The translations under genes were made by a program, and so were the position numbers. From the NCBI RefSeq assembly GCF_000003605.2, contig NW_003124897.1:317251-340919 (forward strand): DNA of 23,669 nt, in the 5' to 3' direction. The notes beneath the pieces were generated by a model. It did not search any database, had not been told where the DNA came from, and worked only from the letters and a program-made list of their open reading frames with translations. This stretch comes from Saccoglossus kowalevskii (lineage: Eukaryota; Hemichordata; Enteropneusta; Harrimaniidae). The first letter of the stretch is position 1. Each line of letters starts with the position of its first letter. Positions 8,320 through 18,190 of this stretch are shown piece by piece.

Positions 8320-8574
8320 CGAGGATGTAAACAATTTTCATAGGTAACAACAGTGGGGATATAATTTTCATGATATGTACATTTAAACAAATGCCTCAGG
8401 ATGGCATATTTTTATGTACCCATTGTAATTATATAGTACATGTACATTTTTATCTGTCTTGGAGTCACAGTTCAATCTGTCAAAACAGGATACCTCATTT
8501 ATGTAAATGATATACTAATGTTTTTTTTATGTTTGGCAATTCAGAACAAACATGCACATTTTTTAATAGGTGAT
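8320..8574. other. AT-rich spacer, nothing recognised
   Basis: Unique AT-rich sequence between the minisatellite and the CpG-rich block. No coding or repeat signal. Confidence 0.5.
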
Positions 8575-8910
8575 TTTCCGTACAATTACGAGATCTCGCG
8601 AGATGCATGAAAGACGCGCGTCGAACGTCTGCCGCAAAAATCGAACGATTTGATTTTGAACTCAAATTTCCTTATTTCATAGCTCACACCGACCAGCCGA
8701 TCTTCGACAGAGGAATATTGCTTCCGAATACCCTTACTTAATCGAAATTGCCTATCATCAAATGTGGACAGCACATTATTAAGCATGGAAATGTCCCCAA
8801 AATACTTTCGCGTTTGTCGAATCCCACGCGATGTTTGACGCCACTACGACGCTATGACCTTTGTTTGTCCTGTTTTTACGTTCGATTTCACGCATAACGC
8901 GTGATTCTCG
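8575..8910. promoter_or_regulatory. CpG-rich block with TCTCGCGAGA palindrome, candidate promoter or enhancer
   Basis: About 30 CpG dinucleotides fall in roughly 335 bp, whereas flanking kilobases have very few. The block contains TCTCGCGAGA (8594-8603), the consensus of a promoter element bound by BANP in vertebrates. In animals with partly methylated genomes, CpG-rich patches inside CpG-poor DNA often mark unmethylated regulatory DNA. A 66-codon minus-strand frame (8586-8786) lies here without a known domain; a noncoding or 5' exon is possible. It could be an internal CaMKII promoter, since it lies upstream of exon 4 in transcript sense, or unrelated. Confidence 0.4.
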
Positions 8911-10056
8911 CAGTGTATGGAAAATGGTCTATTTCTTGATCATTTCTCATCATTACTTTCCGCTGCCTTAATTTACATCATTTGACATGAATACTGAAGT
9001 ATGAAATAATGATGAATTGTTCGTGTGTTTCAATTAAAAACTGTAAAACGACAACACTTCAATTTGTAATCTGCTAATTAAAACATTTCCGGATTTCACA
9101 GCAAGAGGGCACACAGCAATAAAACACTTGGTATATTATTTGTGGGTTTCTGTTAAATAAATATGAGCCAATGACATTCTTTGATTTGAAAATGGTGTTG
9201 GTACATGCACATTATCATATTTTACAAACACCAATTAAATTCAAATAACTTGATATGCGATAAAATCAATTTTTAAGCTCTACTGTTTGGCGCTTAATAT
9301 AAGTTTTTGAAATGGCATCAAAGAGAAAATCAGAATGAGAATAAAATATTTTATTTGGTGAACAAAACAACTAAATTGTCAATCAGTTAATTGATTATAT
9401 TTCAGCATTTTTGATTGCAACTTACAGTAACCTGGGGAACCAAAGAGGCATTTTTCAATTCAAACCTTTTCAATCAGAATTCGGTCTCTGAAATTCTCAC
9501 TTATACAGAAGTATGAATGGTAGCTATGTTACTAGAATTTCAATCAAAATACAGGCTGAATGCAAGCCTTCAAATATTGAAATAAATATGATCTAAATTC
9601 ACAGAAATGAAAAACCATAATAGTGATCAAATGTCATACAAGAGCAATTCTACACTGCTCGTCTTTGTTGTCTTGAATTGAACAGACAATCTCAGTTCTG
9701 TTTCCATTAATCAAACGTTTCTGTGGTTATAATGAGTGTTCATGACATTCTGTGATGTTAGTGGTCAAGTTTGGAACTCAAAATAGCCACAAACTTTAAG
9801 CTCTGGCGACAGTGTTTGATTGAATTAAACAAATTACCTCAAAACAGTTAATGCAGAGTCAGTCCAGTTGGAATATAATTTTTAAATAAAGAATATAATT
9901 GCAATTAATTTTAATTAACTTAGTGATTAATCAGATGCGTATTATCTACCAATGAGGGAGAATTATATATAAATTGGGGACATTATTGAATAACTGTAAA
10001 TGTTTCATACCAACAATATATAAATTTACAATCTCATTGTATATTGATCCCGAACA

Positions 10057-10070
10057 GCGCCCTCTAGTGT
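10057..10070 (-). promoter_or_regulatory. CTCF-like site
   Basis: On the minus strand the site reads ACACTAGAGGGCGC, followed by TG. It matches the vertebrate/bilaterian CTCF core CCASYAGRKGGCRS at all but the first position. It stands out in AT-rich DNA. One motif match is weak evidence of binding. Confidence 0.3.
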
Positions 10071-10303
10071 CCACATACACATTTGTTTTAACATTTTGTA
10101 CATTTTTAAAACTCGTTATATTTCCGCCAAATACAGTTTAGTTTGCTTTTATTACTAGAATAAATTCCCTTTTTGACATTAAAAATCCTCACTTTAAATG
10201 AGACATACGATTGCACAGACATTGCATTACTGTAAATTACACTGACAATCCAAACTTATTTTACAGCATTGTACGGATATTAGCATACTGCCGACTGATG
10301 CTG

Positions 10304-10381
10304 CCCCCCCCCCCCATTCATTTTGACTATCCATAGAGGCTCTGGTGATCTGTTAATGTAAGGAGACCCCCCCCCCCCCCC
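10304..10381. repeat. Pair of poly(C) runs
   Basis: Runs of 12 C (10304-10315) and 15 C (10367-10381) are separated by 51 bp of ordinary sequence. The minus strand is poly(G), able in principle to form quadruplexes. Run lengths may be imprecise because homopolymers are error-prone. Confidence 0.9.
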
Positions 10382-11335
10382 GATTTTACTTGAGTGATAT
10401 CAGTTCTGTTTCCAAGAAAAACAATTTTATCACAAAGCTAGGTAATATAACATTGTTTGTTGTAATTATTTCAAACATGAGAAGTTAATAATATTATCAA
10501 GTAAAGCTTAAAACTAATTCACAAATTTGTGGTTAACAGGGAAAACGAAGAATGACGTCATTGCAGACGACAGTCATCAATCACACAAATTAACCGCAAC
10601 CCACATAATCAATCACAATATGCTGTTTTCTTACAAAGTTCAAATATTTTTAGACAAATGTTGAGTAATTGATTAAGAAAACATCCGCAATTGATGATTG
10701 TTTATTTTAAGATAATGACATCAAACCAGAATAATTTAAGAATCTGTGACTACAGAATGATGATTTCTTTCAGCCTCAACAGGTTTAACTTAGAACTGAG
10801 TCCATCTATTGACAGTGCGAGATTCAGAATATAAAAATGTTCTAAAAAGAAAATACACAACGGAAGTATTTTAAATATTGACATAAAATCAATTCAGAAA
10901 TTGATTGATCAACTCGCAACAAATTTTCAAACAATGTTTATTCTAACGTACATATATAATGTATTTATTTTTGACATGAAATGAACAAAGCTTAACTGTT
11001 AAAGCATTATAAATTCTGAAGATACTAGAGCATAGATCAAACAGTTTCTATTACAAACATTTTTCATCATCAAAATTATTTCCACCAATTGTGAATTAAA
11101 TTGTTCGGCATTTTTATATATTTTTACTTTGCACCAAACAGAAAAAATTTCCCATTTAAAAAAAAATTGAAAAAATAATACAAGTTAAATTGGTGAAAAT
11201 TGACGAAAGTTTACTTAAAAGTTTAAAAACAATGAAACAACAATATTTCCAAATTTTGAAAAAAACAAATGATTTTTTTTTACTAAAACCAAATTTCCTC
11301 CTGGAAGATAAAATTGCAATAAGAACTTCCAAACC

Positions 11336-11530
11336 TTGATTTAATAATCACCATTGGTCACCATGGTAACTCAAATGCATCTTCAGGTGGTTGGCAACCA
11401 CCGAGACTGATTTGTGGTTTTATTTTACATGTCATGGAACTACTTTCCACACCAAAAGAATCAAACATCCACAATACCGTTGATTTGGAAGCAAATCACC
11501 ATTGGTTGCTATGGTAAACATATATCTCAA
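11336..11530. repeat. Imperfect direct repeats with X-box-like cores
   Basis: TTGATTTAATAATCACCATT...GGTAACTCAAAT at 11336-11377 resembles TTGATTTGGAAGCAAATCACC...GGTAAACATATATCTCAAAT at 11480-11530, about 144 bp later. The first contains GTCACCATGGTAAC (11357-11370), an RFX X-box-type palindrome; the second is degenerate. Probably an old repeat. Confidence 0.5.
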
Positions 11531-12039
11531 ATTTTTTGCTTGGCATTCAGATATTGAATATTTAGTTTTTACGAAAATAATTTTTGAACCATCGATAGAT
11601 TCATAAAGTATTTTTCTCTAAAGAAAAAAAGTTTGAGTAATAAATACCAAAAGTTGATTTACTGGTACTTGTGACCTGATTATTAAATGATTGTAAAAAT
11701 TTTGAAAAAAACAACAAAAAACAGTGATTTATAGCCCTCTTTTTAACATGTATAAAGCCCTTGAATGACCTTTATATACCAGTTATCTACTGAGTGCAAT
11801 GTAACACTAGTCATAGCTAATGTGTTATTGACACTTATAAAGCAGCCAAGCATCACATTCAATACATGTAATTGCTTTGAGTAGGTGCATTTATATGACA
11901 AGCCATTCTTCAAAAACTACATTGGAAGCAATTTACTTATCTTTTTTAATATACAACTTGAGAATATTACAAGGGTATAATTACAGAAAACCTGATGTAA
12001 CTACCGAGTAAAGACATTATTCCATGCATTTTTTTCAAC

Positions 12040-12185
12040 AACATTTTATGACATCACAACATCCTATGACATCATCATTGGTGAAATCATCACAACAATC
12101 TACGACATCATCCCAATATTCCCTGAATGATATAACATTCAATGACATCATCATCATCATAATCATGATTATGATTATGATTATA
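12040..12185. repeat. Degenerate TGACATCA repeats and ATGATT simple repeat
   Basis: TGACATCA occurs at 12049, 12067 and 12143, with a further CGACATCA near 12103, within degenerate CATCA-rich sequence. It is followed by ATCATCATCAT and then GATTATGATTATGATTAT. TGACATCA is a CRE-like octamer, but simple-sequence origin is the easier explanation. Confidence 0.7.
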
Positions 12186-13210
12186 AATTCATAGATTTTA
12201 ATCAATACTATCTATCAGCGAGAGTAAAGTGTGCAAGATACAGATAAAATTGCTGATACTGAGTGTACTGATACTATAGAAATTTTAATTTGCCCAATTG
12301 TCCTTTTCTGCATTTTTTACATAATACTCTTCAATATTTCTAGAAATGAACCCTAATTTTAGAGCCAAGAGACAAAATTTGAGTCAATTTTCAGTTTTTA
12401 CTCAAAAAATTTTCAAATTATTTTTTTATGAATCTTCTGAAGGAAAGTGCAGACTATAACAGGACTATTTTGTGAAATTGTGATGAAAACAGAGAACTGG
12501 TGGTGATAAGGTTAAGCACTCACCATGGCATATTGATCATTGTTAGCAGCTCTTAGTTCCACTGACTGACAACCAATCACTCAGTAGTAAAGTATTACTA
12601 TTTATTTCATTATCGTCAGGTTACACACATACAGGTTACACACATAAAGTTGAGAAGTTTAGTGAGAGTTCACCATGAATGCTTGGATTGAAATGTTTAT
12701 GTTAATTTAAGATTAGTATAGAATATGTATTAATATCGATATTATCAACACCATGAATAAAATTGATCAATATTTAAATTGGCTATTATTCAGTACATCA
12801 TGCCACATCAGAAATAAATATACGTTTCCAATTCTAGCGAAAAATGTGTGCGTAGTTTAGACTTTTGAACTACTGCAGTTTTCCAAAAATAAACTCGCGT
12901 CATCTAATCACAAATTGGCAGGCTTCCTATTTTTTTTTTTTGCGTGATGCAAGGAACCAATAGAAAAAATGTACAGCACTACAGTCTATTAGCAATGGGA
13001 ACGTGTAATGTGTCTCTGGTTAAAAGCTGAGAATGAAATGAACAAATATGAAATATCACATTCATATTTTTTTAATTGAAAAAAATATATTCATGTATTT
13101 TGCCTATTTTTTTTTTAATAAAAATGATTATCACGCTGAAAAACCAAAATTATTAACGTCTCAAAACAGGAATATTGGTTCAAAATCAAACAAAACAATA
13201 CATATTGGTG

Positions 13211-13422
13211 TACTGTAGAATACTTTATTTTCGCTTGGAATTTATTTTCGCTATCTTGGCTGAAGGGATGATATCGTGAAAATAAAATCCAGCGAATATA
13301 CTTTTTTTCCTATATTTCATATTAAACTCATCAAAAATCAGTGAAAATAAATTCCATACAAAACGCCCAAACAGCCTTTTCATAAAAAATTAATTCCAGC
13401 GAAAATAAAGTATTCCACAGTA
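13211..13422 (+). mobile_element. Palindromic MITE, copy 2
   Basis: A 212-bp element. The left end TACTGTAGAATACTTTATTT and the right end (reverse complement TACTGTGGAATACTTTATTT) differ at one base over 24. The similarity continues imperfectly through GGAATT motifs to about 42 bp. Internal GAAGGGATGAT and CTCATCAAAAATCAGTGAAA are shared with copy 3. Best-preserved copy in the window. Confidence 0.9.
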
Positions 13423-13664
13423 TCATTTTACATACATGTAAGTTATGAACACAAATTGATATTTCTTTTACGTCTGATGCTTGTCAAGTTTGATTTATTG
13501 GTTACATAATCAATTGTAGTGAGTGGGAAATCTATTGGAAAGGACAGACTATCATGAGATTGATAGTACTATTTTTTGATATCGTTTTTTCTTTAGCTAA
13601 TGAACAGAAAATCAACATGTGCACATATCATAAATGTACGGTAGTTGGACAATGAAGCCTTGGC

Positions 13665-13860
13665 CAACTTAGTTGAGAACTAATTTGTACCTAAAAAATG
13701 GCTGCCAATACCAATGTGACATCATAGCCCACTTAGTTGAGAACTAATTTGTACCTAAAAAATGGCTGCCAATACCAATGTGACATCATGGCCGCCTTAG
13801 TTGGGCATTAATTTGTATTCAAAATATTGCTATCAACATTGCTGTGACAAAGGTAAATGC
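13665..13860. repeat. 64-bp tandem repeat, about three copies
   Basis: The phrase CTTAGTTGAGAACTAATTTG starts near 13668 and 13732, and a diverged form starts near 13796, exactly 64 bp apart. The first two copies are almost identical through ATGGCTGCCAATACCAATG; the third is diverged. ATGGCTGCCA also occurs in the family B core, so an origin from that family is possible. Confidence 0.85.
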
Positions 13861-16084
13861 TTAAAAAAAAGCATGCTGGGGATCTCCCCCCCTAAAATCA
13901 AGCTGAACCCCTTTGTCTCAGCAAAGATGTGTATTTGCCAATTTTTCTGATAAATCAATCAATGATGCAAATCAGTGAATAAAATCTAACAGGAAGTACT
14001 GAAAAATCAAAACAAAATTTACCACATTGCAATCAGTGGTTGTGTGAGATTGAAGCTAATTCATCGGTTCCATTAACAGAATCAATCCCATTGAGCTGCT
14101 AGAACAGGAAATTAATTTGAAGCCTATGAAGTACAACATTTCCTGCGAGTGTGAATATTTGAATAGCTATGGATGGTCTGATATAGTGAAGAAAACTTCT
14201 ATTGCATATGACACACTGTTTTCTTACATTCTTAATTTTACTTATGAAACTAGTGAGCATAACCCACCACTGTGTGGACACATACTAAGGTACAAGCAAT
14301 AGAGTATTCAAATGATAATTAACACAAATTTAATGAGTTAACGAGTAAATTCAGATAAGATAGTCGTTTATTGTGAAAGAAAAAAAAGACGATGATAATC
14401 CTAAATCATATGGTTAATGCAGTTCAGGCCGAACTAAAACTTTGCATTATAGAATAGAATAGAACCTCCCATTGTATATAATAGAAAACTAATATCACCA
14501 TGGAAACTCATTAAATTATATGTCTATTTTGTTTTCACAATATTAGGATTCATATTGATAATATTAGTTGACCTTTTCATCTCATATTCACAAGCAAATT
14601 TTGAGATATGAAGAAATAATCTCACCATAGTAACTTGTGTAAAAATGCCTATTTTTACCATTTTCCCCATGACATTTCTGACTCTTATAACATTGTCTGG
14701 TGACCCCAATTTTTTTTTTTTTTTCATTTTTGCTATCCTGATCGCATGAACACATAATAATAAACGTATGATGACGATTACATATACTTCCCAGCTCGTA
14801 CCATAGACAAATGGTTGTAAACATAGATGAGGCCAAAATGTGTTGAAGAAAAGCATACTACAAAGATTTGTTTCCCTGAATGCCCAGACAGAAGGGCATA
14901 TGTACTAAACAATACGTTACATGTCAATATGCGTGACATAGCTAAAATTTGTTGGTCTGAATGTCTAGATTAAGGGCTCATACAACCAGTTAAGTCTATA
15001 GACAGCATCCATATCCCTCAAATCATATGGTGTTTGTTAGTCAATGGGCTCTCCCAATAGTTTATCTAAAACATGATGTTTACGTCAGCTGTTAGAATCA
15101 GGAGGGAATCTTTGGTTTATTGACTAGTATCAGTTACCTGTGTATGGGTATCTCTTGATTAGACATCGGACAAATCTGTTATTTGTTTACATCCACTTTG
15201 TACATGTTTGAGCTGGGAAAGATGTTTTTCTGGCCAGGAAATTAGAACAAACTTTTAATCTTTGTAACTTAATTTTTTTTTAGAAACTCACTAAAACGCT
15301 AACATTGTCGTCCATAGAAATGTACTTGTTAGATGTAGTTTGAGCTTGACATGAGAATATATGAACTAGCAGTGTTAGTACATATGAATATGGGTACAAC
15401 CAATGCCTTCTTGATATTTATAGTTAGTTATTTATTTATTTAGTTATTATTTATTTAGTTAGTTAGTTAGTTAATATTTCCAAGAAAACTGTTCTTCACA
15501 TGATAGTACAAAAGATAGAAACAATATTTAACTGCACTCTTATGTGTGAACCTACTAGTTGAGCTGCTCTAATCTGTCACAAATTTTGGCACAGATGTCT
15601 GCTGTCAAAAAAAACAAACTCATCATTTGTATTTTGTGACTAATATAGTTATACCCGTAGTACGCCTAGGGATACGAAAGTTGCAGTAATTGCCTTAAAA
15701 ACACTTCAAAATGTTAGATAATTTCACTCACCAACTACACAAAGCAGAAAGTAGCACAAAAATAGCTGTCAATTTTGATTACGAGATCAAAGTTCAGACA
15801 TAAATGTACTCTACAAATAGGTATATTGATGTATCCTACTTCATATACAATCACGAGGATGCCTATCAAACACTGGATAAAATGATTACGTAAAATATAA
15901 TATAGGTTACATTTTATATTATAAAATATTTTCACATGCATACAAGTCAGCTAAAATTATTTTTGTTTTTAACTACACCACCATACTATCTGAATTAACA
16001 TTTTTTTCAAACAAAATCTCCTCCCAATATTCTTTGTAGTCCAATAACAGTATACCCTTAATTCAGAGGTATAACATCAGTTCC
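13861..16084. other. AT-rich non-coding stretch
   Basis: No recognised gene. A run of about 16 T lies near 14709-14725 and creates a lysine run in a 110-codon minus-strand frame (14524-14856) that I do not accept as a gene. A TTAG/TTTA tetranucleotide repeat is at 15421-15474. Small frames at 14099-14302 and 15735-15941 lack known domains. Confidence 0.5.
15421..15474. repeat. TTAG/TTTA tetranucleotide microsatellite
   Basis: TAGT, TTAT and TTAG units alternate in tandem, ending in five TTAG copies. Confidence 0.9.
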
Positions 16085-16640
16085 TAAAAAACAAGTAGTC
16101 TATTGAAAATACCTTTTTACCAAAAATGACAAAAATGGTCAGTGAATCAAAAAATTAAACTCATTATCACAAACAAAAACAAATCTGTCAGAGGTTCATT
16201 CAAGGTGTCTACATATAAATATCAAAGCATTTTGGCTGGTCGTTTTAAAGAAAAATTTGAAAATAGCATTTTTTACCAATAATGACAAAAATATCCATTG
16301 AAATTAGAGAAGTGAAGGTATCTTAACAAAATTAACAAGTCTGACTAATATCCACCCAAAGTGTCTACATATAAAATATCAACTTAAAGAAATTAGCCTA
16401 GCCATTTTTAAGGAGAAGCCAAAAATAGCATTTTTTACCCCAAAAATCCACTGAGATAAGAGAAATGAAGATATTGCCAATAAAGTATAGAGAAGCAATA
16501 TTAAAAAAAAAGTCAAAACTAGCATTTCTTACCAGAAATGACAAAAATATTTGATGACATCAGAACAAATCTGAGCGAGGTCCACCCAAGGTACAGGCGG
16601 ATTCGTCGTTTTTAAAAAGTTGAAAATATAAAGTCGATGA
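16085..16640 (+). repeat. Decayed array of the family A 157-bp repeat
   Basis: ACCAAAAATGACAAAAAT-type phrases recur at about 16120, 16276, 16436 and 16533. Each is followed by AGAGAA.TGAAG, AACAAATCTG, GGTCCACCCAAG and TATCAAAGCA phrases in the same order as the core units at 1461-2230. Spacing is near 157 bp for the first two intervals, then irregular. No intact termini are seen, so this is an old fragment of the same family. Confidence 0.75.
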
Positions 16641-17071
16641 CTAACAATAATGAACAATCAGTATTACATGTATGTACATTGTCGACATAGCAGGGCTAAA
16701 AACCATTAGATAGCAAAATGTCAAATTATATTTAAAATAGTTTTATGGAAACAATTACCCTTTTGCGGCAGAAAAGTAAGCAGTAATTCCAAGATAACAG
16801 ATCAATCAAACACTCTCAAAATGCCGTTTCATATGAAAACTCATTAGTATGACCAAAAATATCTATCAGTCAGATAAAGTACATTTGACATTTTGAATTT
16901 ACTTTATCATTTTTCTTTTCTTCAGTAAAAGATATGGGACAATGGTGCAGGGCTTTGCAGATAGGAGACACTATCAAGAAAGTCCCAATGATGTTCCTTA
17001 ATAGAAGCCAAGACATTGGTGCAGGACTTTGCTGATGGGAAACACTAAAAACAAGTCATTGAAAATGACAC
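16641..17071. other. Spacer with a short direct repeat
   Basis: AT-rich sequence. GGTGCAGGGCTTTGCAGAT (from 16944) and GGTGCAGGACTTTGCTGAT (from 17018) repeat at 74-bp spacing with similar flanks, just before the family B terminus. No gene is seen. Confidence 0.6.
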
Positions 17072-18190
17072 AGTCCCCGTTAAATTTTGGAAAGTTCACT
17101 TTGTGCTCGTCATATTAAAGCAGAGCGGTTGTCGCGAGCCTGTCCTTGAAACTTGAGTTCCAAGTGGCGTATACAACAGATTGTTTATTTACATCAAAAC
17201 ACGTGTTCCGTGTAGTAGTATGGCCAAAAAAACAGCCGCTATTCGTCCATGTTTGATCTGATTATGAAACACACTGATATGTATGATGTATGTGCCAATA
17301 CCAATGAAAATGGTACATAAATTGTGGAAATATAGTAGTAAGGCCAAAAACTCAGATGGCTATCAATCAGCCATCCTTGACCAGATTTTGAAACAAATTG
17401 TCATGGACATGCATCCTAACATGTATAAAGTACATGTATGTGCCAAATTTGAATGAAAACTGACAGAGCACGCATTAAGAGATACCGCATAAAAAAAACA
17501 AAAAACAAGATGCCTGCCAGTTGACCACCTTTGATTCAATTGCGAAATAAATCGTCATAAACATGTATAATCTATGTACCAAGTTTGAATGACAACTGAC
17601 AAAACATGTCTAAAATACAACATTTTCAAAAAATAAGAGGGCTGCTAGTTGGCCATTTTGAATCGAATCGTTAAATCACTGCATGTGTATATGTCCCACA
17701 TAAGGTACTAGGCACATGCAAGGAATGAACAAAATCGGTCCACAGGATTCTGAAATATGACTCTGGACAGAATGAGGAACTCACGGATGGCCAGGGATAT
17801 GTATCCTAACATGCATGATCTATGTACTAAATTTGAATGAAAACTGACGAAGCATGTCCAAAATACAACATTTTCAAAAAACAAGATGGCTGCCAGTCGA
17901 CCATCTTTGATCCAATTGTGAAATAAATCGTCATGGACATGTATCCTAACATGTATAATCTATGTACCAAGTTTGAAATAAAACTGCCAAAGCATGTTCA
18001 AAATACACTATTTTCAAAAAACAAGATGGTTGCCAGTCGGCCATTTTGAATAAAATCGCTAAACCACTCCATGTGCATATGTCCCACATAAAGTACTAGG
18101 CACATGCAAAGAATGAACGGAATCGGTCCAGGGGATTCTGAGATATGACTCCAGACGGACGCACGGACGGACGGAGACCGAACGGGGACT
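17072..18190 (+). mobile_element. Tandem-repeat-cored non-autonomous transposon, family B copy 1
   Basis: AGTCCCCGTT (17072-17081) and AACGGGGACT (18181-18190) form a perfect 10-bp inverted repeat bounding 1,119 bp. The interior has diverged repeats of about 140 bp marked by ACAAGATGGCTGCCAGT, CATCCTAACATGTATAA and GGCCATTTTGAAT. A tail with GTCCCACATAAGGTACTAGG (17693) and its near copy (18081) repeats 388 bp apart. The right end carries ACGGACGCACGGACGGACGG. No protein is encoded. The plan (short inverted ends, tandem core, ACGG tail) parallels family A with unrelated sequence. A 222-bp deleted copy is at 4250-4471. Confidence 0.8.

Larger units (their letters stand above)
8911..13210. other. 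Long AT-rich non-coding stretch
   Basis: About 4.3 kb with no recognisable exon on either strand. Notable items are a CTCF-like site at 10057-10070, two poly(C) runs at 10304-10381, a pair of imperfect direct repeats at 11336-11530, and a CRE-like/ATGATT simple repeat at 12040-12185. Everything else looks like ordinary intron or intergenic DNA. Confidence 0.55.

Noticed and set aside
8800..8835. tRNA-like B-box phrase TGTCGAATCCCAC
   Set aside because: It lacks the GGTTC start, and no A-box or cloverleaf can be drawn upstream on this strand.
14117..14302. 61-codon plus-strand frame with several Cys and aromatic residues
   Set aside because: Not recognisable; the opposite strand is equally open, and there is no splice or promoter context.
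14524..14856. 110-codon minus-strand frame with a lysine run
   Set aside because: The lysine run comes from a poly(T) tract, a second frame is open across the same DNA, and no domain is recognisable.
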